Shown piece after piece: positions 8,231-16,537 of a stretch of 64,000 nt of DNA (positions are counted from its first letter, which is position 1; each line of letters opens with the position of its first letter). The stretch lies in the NCBI GenBank assembly GCA_045587205.1, contig JAZNBV010000025.1:3421-67420 (forward strand), read 5' to 3'. The notes under the pieces were generated by a model. That model was given only the letters and a program-made list of their open reading frames with translations, ran no database searches and had not been told where the DNA came from. The stretch comes from SIG78 sp045587205. GTDB lineage: Bacteria; Verrucomicrobiota; Lentisphaeria; Victivallales; Victivallaceae. Position numbers and translations under genes: made by a program.

Positions 8231-9508
8231 TTATTTATTCAAAGCCATATCACGGGCAATTGCCATAACTTTGTATTTGGCAATCAATTGCGAACGCAGA
8301 CCCGCGGGTTCTATGCCGGTGGCAAGCATATTCAGAAATTCATCGCGCACAATGGCAAAGTGGAATTCGTGACCTTCAACCATACTGCTCGGCGGTGTCA
8401 CCAGCAATCTGCCGTCGGGCTGGATCGTCACTTGGGCATCACTGTAATTGAGTTCCTGCATACGCTTTTCAATGATCGCTTTCATCGCTTCAGAACTCAT
8501 AGAATGCGGCTTGACCAGCACCTGCGGTTTGAAACCGGTCTTGGGACCGTGTTCCACAAAAAGATCCGAAGTTGTACCGCGGGCAATCTGTTCGTGCATA
8601 TCGCCGCCGCCGGCAGGGGCTTCCAGATTCCACACGGCGCCGAAACGCATTGTTACGCCTTTGTATTCCACATCAAGTACGCCGTTGCAGGCTACTTTAA
8701 GCACATTGTTTTCCACCCGGTCGGCAAGTTCTGCGGGGAAGGCTGCAGTCTGGGTGATGATTTCAAATTTATCAGCCGGTACATCGGTTGTACTCAAAAC
8801 AGCATCCAGCACTTTGACATCTTTTTCAAAGTCGATCGGCTGATCGTCATAGAGCATCCATTGTGCGTTATCCAGCAGGTGAGTTGTCACATCACAAAGC
8901 CCGCAGCCCTGTTTATTGACATCAAAGTACCACGCCGGACGCACCAGCGGCACTCCGTTGACATTTTTGTAGAGGTGGTGAACAGTGTTTTTTTCGAGCA
9001 TCGGTTCATCGCTCTTGCGGAAGTCGCCGAAAATCTCTCTGGTCTGGAGCAGGGCACGCATTACCAATGCGTAGGGTTCGTGTCTGCCGGTCATAATATC
9101 CACAATGGGTTTGCCTCCGGATTTGACGGCTTTTTCCAACACGGCAGCGCCTTTGCTGTCAATGGTCACCGGCTTATCGGTCAGAATGGCACAACCCGCC
9201 TGATGCATTGCTTCAAGATAGTAAACTTTCTCATCATTTCTGCCGGCAAAAACTGCTATATCCACAATTCCGGCGCGGGCGGCTTCCACTGCTTTGGCAA
9301 GGAAATCGCTGCCGGTGTAAACGTGATAGATCCAGTCAGTGGGTTCTTCGGCGCGTTCATTGAAACTGTTTACCAGTTTCATATAGTTGTCCAGATCCGG
9401 ACCGGCTTCTGAAAAAATATATACGTCGCGGCTGATTTCAGCGTGACGGCGGCGCAAGATCAACCCGGCGTGAAAATGTCCGGGATTGACGATTACGAGT
9501 GTATGCAT
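8231..9508 (-). CDS. Gfo/Idh/MocA-like oxidoreductase
   Basis: This 425-residue protein resembles the group of putative oxidoreductases with a distinctive C-terminal domain common in Lentisphaerota, Planctomycetes and Bacteroidetes. The N terminus is an atypical Rossmann start (VIVNPGHFHAGL instead of GxGxxG), followed by IAVFAGRNDEKVYYLEAMHQAG and TDKPV, which occupies the place of the EKP motif of Gfo/Idh/MocA dehydrogenases. The following GRHEPY and HHLYKNVNG segments are typical of this subgroup. Members probably act on sugars or sugar acids with NAD(P), but no activity is proven for this group to my knowledge. A GGAG site precedes the start. Promoter-like TTGGTG-16-TATATA lies upstream on the minus strand within 9550-9585. 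Confidence 0.75.
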   Translation of the reverse strand: MHTLVIVNPGHFHAGLILRRRHAEISRDVYIFSEAGPDLDNYMKLVNSFNERAEEPTDWIYHVYTGSDFLAKAVEAARAGIVDIAVFAGRNDEKVYYLEAMHQAGCAILTDKPVTIDSKGAAVLEKAVKSGGKPIVDIMTGRHEPYALVMRALLQTREIFGDFRKSDEPMLEKNTVHHLYKNVNGVPLVRPAWYFDVNKQGCGLCDVTTHLLDNAQWMLYDDQPIDFEKDVKVLDAVLSTTDVPADKFEIITQTAAFPAELADRVENNVLKVACNGVLDVEYKGVTMRFGAVWNLEAPAGGGDMHEQIARGTTSDLFVEHGPKTGFKPQVLVKPHSMSSEAMKAIIEKRMQELNYSDAQVTIQPDGRLLVTPPSSMVEGHEFHFAIVRDEFLNMLATGIEPAGLRSQLIAKYKVMAIARDMALNK

Positions 9509-9848
9509 AAATTTTTCTCCTGTTGAATTTTAATCACATTTTTTCTGCAATATATATCAACAGATAATTTACCACCAAAAGGCGCTTAAAACAAGTTTGA
9601 AAGCACTTTTTTATCGTATTTTTCTGCAATATTTCAAGTATAAAGACACTTGCAGCGTTATACCGCTGTTTTTGCGGTGTTTTAATGGTACTTGCCGAAT
9701 CTCAACATTATACTTGGCGTATGTGCTTTTATGTGGATTTATCAAGCAGTCCCGGAAAAAGAGTTTGAAAAAAATTTGATTTATCAACTTCTTGTTATAT
9801 ATTGATTGAAAATATGATGTTTATTGATTTAGCATAAGGAAAAATAAT
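9509..9848. other. AT-rich spacer without a supported gene
   Basis: These 340 bases separate two divergent genes. A promoter-like pair for the minus-strand oxidoreductase is visible near 9550-9585. A 60-codon open frame on the plus strand at 9597-9779 has no ribosome-binding site and an unlikely composition, so I do not call it. Nothing else is recognisable. Confidence 0.5.
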
Positions 9849-10658
9849 ATGGGACTTTTGATAATTAGTTTATCTTGTCTGGCATTTGTTTGTTTGATTG
9901 CCTGGATTTTTAAACAGCCGGCAGTGAAGGGTAAATGCGGAGAACTTTTTGTAGCGTGGGTTTTGAAGAAACGTTTGGATAAAAATGTTTACCGGATACT
10001 CAATGATGTGATGATTCCTGATAGTGCCGGCGGCACAACCCAGATAGACCATATTGTACTTTCTCCTTACGGTATTTTTGTCATTGAAACCAAAAATATG
10101 AAAGGATGGATATTTGGCGATCGTAATTCGGATAAATGGATGCAGCAGATTTACCGTTGTAAGAATCAATTTCAGAATCCGTTTCGTCAGAATTACAAGC
10201 ATATTGTATCTCTTGCTGAATTGATTGGCTTACCGGTGGATTCAATGCAGCATATTATTGTTTTTCTTGGATTTTGTACTCTTAAAACCCGTGATAAACT
10301 GCCGGAGTCTTTAGTGACAAACGCATCTGAACTGTTTGCTTATATAAATACTTTTGAACAGGCGAAGTTCAATGATGAAACTTTAGACCACATACAGAGT
10401 ATATTGCTTGAATCCCGTTTAAAAAACACACGTATCAACCGGCGGGAACATATTGAATATGTCAGCGGAATAGCAAACTCAAAAAACAGCAGTGCTGCTG
10501 TTTCTGAAACCAGTGCAGGAGATTTTGCTGTTGTCTGTCCGTCGTGCGGCGCTCCTATGATACTGCGGCAGGCAAACCGTGGCGGCAATGCCGGTAAAAA
10601 ATTCTGGGGGTGCAGTAATTACCCCAAGTGCCGACACATTATAAATACAGAAGAATAA
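9849..10658 (+). CDS. NERD nuclease-related protein with C-terminal topoisomerase-type zinc finger
   Basis: This 269-residue protein has an N-terminal membrane span (about residues 2-20), then a NERD domain: GKCGELFVAWVL, the acidic TQIDHIVLSPYGIFVIETKN block with the nuclease-type D and E-x-K residues, and WxQQ further on. A Ser-rich linker leads to a four-cysteine finger, CPSCG then CSNYPKC, of the kind at the C terminus of type IA topoisomerases. NERD domains are thought to be restriction-endonuclease-like and are often linked to DNA processing. This combination suggests a membrane-tethered nucleic-acid-binding protein; its exact role is unknown. The gene is more AT-rich than its neighbours and stands alone, eight bases from the convergent helicase gene. 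Confidence 0.82.
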   Translation: MGLLIISLSCLAFVCLIAWIFKQPAVKGKCGELFVAWVLKKRLDKNVYRILNDVMIPDSAGGTTQIDHIVLSPYGIFVIETKNMKGWIFGDRNSDKWMQQIYRCKNQFQNPFRQNYKHIVSLAELIGLPVDSMQHIIVFLGFCTLKTRDKLPESLVTNASELFAYINTFEQAKFNDETLDHIQSILLESRLKNTRINRREHIEYVSGIANSKNSSAAVSETSAGDFAVVCPSCGAPMILRQANRGGNAGKKFWGCSNYPKCRHIINTEE

Positions 10659-10666
10659 AACTTTTT

Positions 10667-12820
10667 TCAGTTGTTCATCCGCGGGTAGGGCGGCAGACTG
10701 TTGAGGAATGTTCTGCCGTAACGCTTGGTGGTCAGGCGGCTGTCGAGGATCACGATTATACCGCTGTCGCTGCCGGAACGGATCAACCGGCCGGTGCCCT
10801 GCCGCAGTTTGAGTACCGCTTCGGGCAGCGAATAGTCAAAAAATGCATTGCCGCCCTGCAGTTTTATACGTTCACAGCGCGCCTGCATCAGAGGGTGGGT
10901 AGGTACGGAAAACGGCAGTTTGGTAATAATTACATTGCTCAAACTTTCGCCGGGAACATCTACACCGGTCCAGAAACTGTCAGTGCCGAAAAGTACCGAA
11001 CGCACATCTTTTTTGAATTCATTGAGCAGCATCGTGCGCGACATATCTGCGCCTTGCGTCAGGAGTTTGATACGGTTGTGAAAGAGAAAACCTTCCAGTG
11101 CATCCGCCGCTTTGCGCAACAATGAGTAACTGGTAAAAAGCACAAATGCTTTGCCGTCGCTCAAGCTTATGTAGCGTTCCAGCGCCTTGAACAGCGCAGT
11201 TTCATACGCTTCTGACGACGGATCGGGCATTGAACTTTCCACATAGAGTTTGACTTTTTGCGGATCGAACGGACTTGATAACTGCCGGGTTATGCCTCCG
11301 GTGAAGCCGGTTCGTGCAATAAAATAATTGAACCGGCGGTCAACGGTCAGCGTGGCACTGGTGGTTATCACCGGAAATTCGCGTCCGAAAAGATCTTCTG
11401 ATAATATTTCCGCCACATTCACAGGCGCACTCTGCAGCACCAGCTGGCGGGAATCATCTTCCACCCAGTAAACACTTTCCGGAAGGGTCATATTGACAAA
11501 GGAGTGGAATTCGTCAATATAAGCATCGCACTGCTGAACCAGACTTTCCAATTCGCTGCGGAAATCTGCATCGCTCTGTTCACGGGTGTAATCACCCAGC
11601 GCACAGCGGAAATCCATCAGCGGTGCCTGCAGAAAATTGCTGAAGATTCCGGTTCGTTCAATGCTGCGTATGGAGTCATTTCCCGCTTGGAGGTATTCCT
11701 GAAATTGACCGAAAAAATCTTTTGCCAGCGATTTTAATCCTGCTGCCTGTGAACGCAATTCCAGCGCGCCTTCGCCCGGGCGCATCAAAAGTCCGCGAGC
11801 TGTATCGGGATTGTAAAGCCGGTTCAGGAAGGCTTTGAAGCCGCCGTAAGTGAGGTGCAATCCCAGGTGATCGGCAGCGTTATCTTCCAATGTATGCGCT
11901 TCATCGATCACCACTGCTCCGTAAGTTGGCAGCAGACCGCCGGAGTAATCGCCGGATTCCAGCTGCATTTTCATATCTACAAAAAAGAGTGCGTGGTTGG
12001 CTACGATGATATCGGCCTTTGCCCATTCTTCGCGCGCTTTGCGGTAAAAACAGCGGCTGCGGAAACGGCATTTGGGATAAGAACAGTTGCCAGCTTCGCA
12101 GCAGACATAGTTCCACGATTCATTGTTGATGTAAAAGTCGGCATCATCGCGGTTGCCGTTGGTGGAAACTTCGCTCCATTGACAGAGCCGGTCGATGTCT
12201 GATGTCAAGCTTGCCTGCGCCAGGTATTCATCCTGATGTTCGCCGGCTGCCAGCGAAAGCCGCCGCAGACAGAGGTAATTACGTCTGCCTTTGGCAAGTG
12301 CGGCTTTGAATTCCACATTCAACAATTTCTTCAAAAGCGGCAGATCTTTTTCCATAAGCTGTTCCTGCAGACTTATGGTTTCGGTGGTTATCACTGTGGG
12401 TTTGCCGGTAAGTTTGCTGTACAGTATTGCCGGCACCAGATATGCAAAACTCTTGCCGACTCCGGTCGGGGCTTCGATTGCCAGGTTACGCAGATTGCTC
12501 AAGGCATCGGCGGTTGCCGCTGCCATTTCCTGCTGTTGAACGCGGTATTCAAACGGTCTGCCGCCGTGTTCGGCGGCAGACTTCAGCGGACCGTCAGGGG
12601 CAAAGAAGGCTTTTACAGTCTGGCGGAACTGCTGCCAGGTTTCAGGCTGGATTGTTTTTTCTGCTACCGGCGCTGTAAACTCCCCGGGCAGGTCTTCTAT
12701 TTCCACCGGATCAAAGTCCACGATTTTTTCCGGCTGTTTTTCTGCTGCAAGAGCGCTTTCCGGTGTATGATTTTCAATCAGACAGGACTTTAAAAGTTCC
12801 GATGCCAACACTTTAATCAT
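10667..12820 (-). CDS. DinG/XPD-like ATP-dependent DNA helicase with Fe-S cluster
   Basis: This 717-residue superfamily 2 helicase has Walker A APTGVGKS at residues 117-124, DEAH at 306-309, and a C-terminal QGTGRLIR block (motif VI). Between motifs I and II it has Cys184 and a cluster at Cys240/241, 246, 251 and 257, which matches the four-cysteine [4Fe-4S] site of DinG, YoaA and XPD. These enzymes unwind DNA 5' to 3' and act on replication blocks, R-loops or damage. The first 90 residues are an unassigned acidic extension. It is the last gene of the nusA operon and its start overlaps the end of the preceding gene by eight bases, so it is probably co-expressed with transcription and translation factors. 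Confidence 0.9.
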   Translation of the reverse strand: MIKVLASELLKSCLIENHTPESALAAEKQPEKIVDFDPVEIEDLPGEFTAPVAEKTIQPETWQQFRQTVKAFFAPDGPLKSAAEHGGRPFEYRVQQQEMAAATADALSNLRNLAIEAPTGVGKSFAYLVPAILYSKLTGKPTVITTETISLQEQLMEKDLPLLKKLLNVEFKAALAKGRRNYLCLRRLSLAAGEHQDEYLAQASLTSDIDRLCQWSEVSTNGNRDDADFYINNESWNYVCCEAGNCSYPKCRFRSRCFYRKAREEWAKADIIVANHALFFVDMKMQLESGDYSGGLLPTYGAVVIDEAHTLEDNAADHLGLHLTYGGFKAFLNRLYNPDTARGLLMRPGEGALELRSQAAGLKSLAKDFFGQFQEYLQAGNDSIRSIERTGIFSNFLQAPLMDFRCALGDYTREQSDADFRSELESLVQQCDAYIDEFHSFVNMTLPESVYWVEDDSRQLVLQSAPVNVAEILSEDLFGREFPVITTSATLTVDRRFNYFIARTGFTGGITRQLSSPFDPQKVKLYVESSMPDPSSEAYETALFKALERYISLSDGKAFVLFTSYSLLRKAADALEGFLFHNRIKLLTQGADMSRTMLLNEFKKDVRSVLFGTDSFWTGVDVPGESLSNVIITKLPFSVPTHPLMQARCERIKLQGGNAFFDYSLPEAVLKLRQGTGRLIRSGSDSGIIVILDSRLTTKRYGRTFLNSLPPYPRMNN

Positions 12821-14354
12821 TTATATCCAGCACTCCGCGCAGGGCGTTCAGGGCTTCTTCGCCGGATTCAAGGGCATTTTCCACGCCAATGCGGAATTCC
12901 GCAAAGTCAAAGTCTTCACCGAGCGCCGCCGGGGCATTGACCAGTTTAAGCGATTCATCCAACAGCAATGCCGCTTCGGCAAGTGCTTCAAAAAGTTCCG
13001 GCTTGATATCCAGTTCACCGGCAATATCCGATAATTGAGCCAGCAATGCACAGCGTTCAATGGTGAATTCAACGATCATACTGCGGATTTCGGCAGTTTC
13101 GTTATCGAATTCGCGCGGGTAATTGTCGAGCATTTCTTCAAACCGCGCTTCAAGTTCGTTGAAAAACACCGCTTCCTGCATTCCGTCGGCAAACGGCAGC
13201 GCACTGTCGCCGAAGGCACGGGCATAAAAACTGTTGAAATCAAGATCGTGATTTTTGAGGTTATCAAGCAATATTGCATCGAGTTCCACCATATTGAGCA
13301 TCGGAAAAAGCTTGGCAAGCATTGTTTCCAATGAACCGGTTTCTCCGGAACCGATCGTAACATTTTCCGGCAGCTGACGGTCGTGGTGATGTTCGTGACA
13401 ATGGCAGTCGCAATCGTGCGTGTGATGGTGTTCGCTCCCGCAGCACTCATCATCTTCTTCCACGCGTTTGACCAGGGTGCTTCCGTCCTCATCCATTGCT
13501 ATATCAAACAGTGAATCATTCAGCAGTATTTCATCCAGCGACATTGCCGGATTATTCAGAAATTCCGGTGCATTGGCAAACAGCGAGCGTATCTGGTCGA
13601 TGACCGGAAAACCGGGTTGCAGATTTTCGGTGATATTTTCCAGCACATTTTCAAACTTTGTACGGTACGCAGCAAGTTTTCCGGCACTGCGTTCTTTGCC
13701 GTTGCCCAGGCGGAATTCGAATACACCTTTTTCGTAATCAATGACTTTTACAAGGAGTGTATCGCCTTCTGTAAAGTTGGTTTCAGCGTAGAATTTTTTC
13801 ATATCCAATGCCGAAAGTTTCAGCTGCGGGTTGGCAGAATTTTCCGCCTGTTCCACATTATCTTCCGATTCGGCAATAAAGAAATCAAACAATGTTTCCG
13901 CGCCCATCAGCAGGTGATATTTGATGATATTTTCCGCCATTCCGGAAATTTCCCGTAAACTCTGGGCTTTGCGGGCTCCGGATTCCCGGAGTGTTATATC
14001 CGACGGAAACAATTCCGGATGCATAAACGGCACAAAACGGTGTCCCGGAATCAGGATATTATTTTCGATTTCAAACGCATCCGGTACAATTATAAATTCC
14101 GCATTGGTAAAGAGATCCGCTGCTATAACATAACTCTGCTGCGGTTCCACCGGTATCAGGGCAATGTGATAATTCAGTTCGCGGACAACGCGGGCAAAGA
14201 GTTTTTTATATTCTTCGCTGTCACTCTTTTTTACTGCCAGCGCATCAAGTACTGCATCGACCGTGATGACCGGCGGTTTCTTCTGCAGCAGCTTTTCGAC
14301 AGTTTCTTCCAGCGGCAGATATTCTTTGCAGTTGTTTTTGCTTTCTCTTACCAT
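12813..14354 (-). CDS. Acidic protein of unknown function with His/Cys metal-binding-like cluster
   Basis: I do not recognise this 513-residue protein. It is strongly acidic (rich in Glu, Asp, Asn) and probably cytoplasmic: no signal peptide or membrane span is seen. Residues 1-170 look globular, with mixed strands around IALIPVEPQQSYVIAADLF. Residues about 195-225 (GDTLLVKVIDYEKGVFEFRL) look like a small beta-barrel. Residues 304-324 form a dense cluster with five Cys and nine His, a likely metal-binding stretch. The remaining 190 residues are predicted largely helical. It sits between truB and the DinG-like helicase inside the nusA operon, overlapping the helicase by eight bases, so a role in RNA or DNA metabolism or metal sensing is possible but unproven. 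Confidence 0.75.
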   Translation of the reverse strand: MVRESKNNCKEYLPLEETVEKLLQKKPPVITVDAVLDALAVKKSDSEEYKKLFARVVRELNYHIALIPVEPQQSYVIAADLFTNAEFIIVPDAFEIENNILIPGHRFVPFMHPELFPSDITLRESGARKAQSLREISGMAENIIKYHLLMGAETLFDFFIAESEDNVEQAENSANPQLKLSALDMKKFYAETNFTEGDTLLVKVIDYEKGVFEFRLGNGKERSAGKLAAYRTKFENVLENITENLQPGFPVIDQIRSLFANAPEFLNNPAMSLDEILLNDSLFDIAMDEDGSTLVKRVEEDDECCGSEHHHTHDCDCHCHEHHHDRQLPENVTIGSGETGSLETMLAKLFPMLNMVELDAILLDNLKNHDLDFNSFYARAFGDSALPFADGMQEAVFFNELEARFEEMLDNYPREFDNETAEIRSMIVEFTIERCALLAQLSDIAGELDIKPELFEALAEAALLLDESLKLVNAPAALGEDFDFAEFRIGVENALESGEEALNALRGVLDIND

Positions 14355-14382
14355 ATATTCAACTTCCCAATCGGTTGATTTT

Positions 14383-15147
14383 TCAACGTGTTGCTTCAGC
14401 GGCGATCTTCAACGCTTTCTCATAAAGAAACTTTTCCACAAACTCTTTAAGATCAGATTGCTCGTATGTTTTGAGCTGCTCCACGGTCAGGGCATCGGCT
14501 ATGGAGAATTTGCCCGCCTGCGTACGGCGCAATGCACTCAAAGCTGCACCGCAGCCGAGTTTTTTGCCGATATCAGAGGCGATGGTTCTTACATAAGTGC
14601 CTTTGGAACAATGCACTGTAAAGTCGCATTCCGGTATTGCCATACGCGTTACTTTTATATCAAAAATTTCTATCGGGCGCGGTTCGCGTTCCACTTCCAC
14701 GCCGGAACGTGCCAGCTCGTAAAGTTTTTTGCCGTCTTTTTTCAACGCCGAAACCATCGGCGGTATCTGCATTGATTTGCCCAGAAAACTGTGGACTGTT
14801 CCGGCAAGCATATCCTCTGTAACAGCAGAGTAATTGCTTTCGCGGATGATATTGCCGTCCATATCTTCCGTATCCGTTTCGACTCCCAGTTTGAGTGTGG
14901 CTTCGTAGATTTTATCCACGCCGCTCAAGGCCCCGGAAATACGAGTAAACTTGCCCAGTACCAGCACCAGCAAGCCGGTCGCCGCCGGATCCAGCGTTCC
15001 GCAATGCCCGACTTTAGGTATATTGAAGCGCGAACGCACAAAATTCACTACATCAAAACTGGTCCATTCCGCCGGTTTATCCACCAGCAATATACCGTCA
15101 CTGCCGAAAACCGGCAGACGATGGCGTTTGGGGTCAAATCTTCTCAT
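14383..15147 (-). CDS. truB: tRNA pseudouridine(55) synthase
   Basis: TruB converts U55 in the T-loop of tRNAs to pseudouridine. This 254-residue protein shows the family start GILLVDKPAEWTS, the catalytic motif GTLDPAATG with Asp53, YEATLKLG, and the later HCSKGTYVRTIASDIG block. The usual PUA-like C-terminal region is short. The gene lies three bases after nrnA in the nusA-infB-rbfA-nrnA-truB order that is widespread in bacteria, which supports both the call and co-transcription. Confidence 0.96.
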   Translation of the reverse strand: MRRFDPKRHRLPVFGSDGILLVDKPAEWTSFDVVNFVRSRFNIPKVGHCGTLDPAATGLLVLVLGKFTRISGALSGVDKIYEATLKLGVETDTEDMDGNIIRESNYSAVTEDMLAGTVHSFLGKSMQIPPMVSALKKDGKKLYELARSGVEVEREPRPIEIFDIKVTRMAIPECDFTVHCSKGTYVRTIASDIGKKLGCGAALSALRRTQAGKFSIADALTVEQLKTYEQSDLKEFVEKFLYEKALKIAAEATR

Positions 15148-15150
15148 TAT

Positions 15151-16149
15151 TTACTTTCTTGTTTCATCATCAGCAAAGAGCGATTTTACTTCTTCGGCGA
15201 AAAAATCTGATGCTTCTTCAAATGAACCGAATTCCAGACTCATTCCTGCCGCCATTGCGTGACCGCCGCCATTGAATCTGCGTGCCAGATCGATCACCGG
15301 ACGCTGCAGATTTTTTGACCGCATCGATATACGGTAACTGCCCGGAGCGCGGTTGGTTATTATTGCCACCACTTCAGTTCCGGCAATGGCGCGTAATTCG
15401 TCGATAACGCCTTCAGCATTGCGCAGATCAAACTGATATTTATCCAGCAGACTTTGCGGTACATACGCCCACGCTGCTTTTTTATTGCATCCCCAGCGCA
15501 CATAACTTGAAAGCAGTTCCGATTCAAACTGCAGCTGATTATATGGCTTGCTGAAATAAATTGTATTGATTACTTTATTGTGATTGGCGCCTGCTTCCAG
15601 CATCCGCGCCGCCGAGCGCAGTGCTGCCGGATCGGTATTGTCAAAACGCAGCCCGCCGGTATCAGTAAGAAGCCCCATCAGGAAGAAACTGGCTGCAGTA
15701 ACGGGCATTCCGGCATTGAAACTTTCGCATAATTCAAACGCTATTTCCGCAGTCGCTGCGCGGCGTTCCAGATAATTCCATTTGCCGTATGCCGGATTAT
15801 CCGGATGATGATCGATCAGCTGCAAACGGTCAACGATTTTTTCCGGAACCGACCCGATCCCGGCAAAACCAGCCCGGTTGGGTACTGCTGTATCCAGCAA
15901 GATTATAAGATCGAATATTGAATCATCTTCCGGCAGTTTATCCAGATAATCATACGGCATCAGCGAATAGAGTTCCGGAATTCCTTCAGGTAATACCACC
16001 GAGCAGTTTTTGCCCCGGCTTTTGAGAAATTCCGCCATTCCCAATGTGGAACCGATGGCATCGCCGTCGGGCTTCAGATGGGTCGCCAGAAGTATGCTTG
16101 AGGCATTGTCAATGCGTTCACGCACGCCGGCAAAACGGTCACTGCTCAT
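15151..16149 (-). CDS. nrnA: DHH/DHHA1 phosphoesterase, NrnA-type
   Basis: This 332-residue protein has the DHH-family metal motifs ATHLKPDGDAIGS (His24, Asp28, Asp30), LLDT, the signature DHHPDN, and the C-terminal DHHA1 motif GGGHAMAAG that binds substrate. NrnA-type enzymes degrade nano-RNA and can dephosphorylate 3'-phosphoadenosine 5'-phosphate (pAp). The start overlaps the end of rbfA by 11 bases. The position between rbfA and truB is conserved in many bacteria. Whether it prefers nano-RNA, cyclic dinucleotide products or pAp cannot be told from sequence. Confidence 0.9.
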   Translation of the reverse strand: MSSDRFAGVRERIDNASSILLATHLKPDGDAIGSTLGMAEFLKSRGKNCSVVLPEGIPELYSLMPYDYLDKLPEDDSIFDLIILLDTAVPNRAGFAGIGSVPEKIVDRLQLIDHHPDNPAYGKWNYLERRAATAEIAFELCESFNAGMPVTAASFFLMGLLTDTGGLRFDNTDPAALRSAARMLEAGANHNKVINTIYFSKPYNQLQFESELLSSYVRWGCNKKAAWAYVPQSLLDKYQFDLRNAEGVIDELRAIAGTEVVAIITNRAPGSYRISMRSKNLQRPVIDLARRFNGGGHAMAAGMSLEFGSFEEASDFFAEEVKSLFADDETRK

Positions 16150-16525
16150 CGTCGGAACCTTCTGCAGCTGCGTTGGAGTTCATCTCTTCAAGCATTGCCA
16201 GTACGCGGTCGCCGGCGGCTACGCGTTTGTCGATCCGGAAATTCAGTACAGGTGTGTGCTTGAAACCCAGTGTACGCGCCATATCGCTCTGGAAATCGCG
16301 CCGCTTGCTGTTGAGTGTATCCAGCACCAGATGGGTAGCAATCTTGTCGCCGCCGAATACACTTACGCTTACAGTTGCGTTACGCAGATCTACCGAGGTA
16401 CGCACTTCGGTAACCGATACCAGCACCGAAGGCGAGGGCGAGATCGAATAGCGCGAAATAAGATCGCTCAATTCGCGCTTGATCAATTCATTTACTCTTG
16501 TTAAACGGTCGGGAGCTGGACTCAT
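16139..16525 (-). CDS. rbfA: 30S ribosome-binding factor A
   Basis: RbfA helps 16S rRNA 5'-end maturation and late 30S assembly. This 128-residue protein has the family start RLTRVNELIKRELSDLI, a central VTEVRTSVDLRNATVSVSVFG strand pair, and a TPVLNFRID end with a short acidic tail (EGSDDEQ). It lies 12 bases after infB, the classic infB-rbfA order. Confidence 0.93.
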   Translation of the reverse strand: MSPAPDRLTRVNELIKRELSDLISRYSISPSPSVLVSVTEVRTSVDLRNATVSVSVFGGDKIATHLVLDTLNSKRRDFQSDMARTLGFKHTPVLNFRIDKRVAAGDRVLAMLEEMNSNAAAEGSDDEQ

Positions 16526-16537
16526 ACAATTCCTCCC

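Noticed and set aside
9597..9779. 60-codon frame in the spacer before the NERD gene
   Set aside because: No ribosome-binding site and an unconvincing composition in AT-rich DNA.
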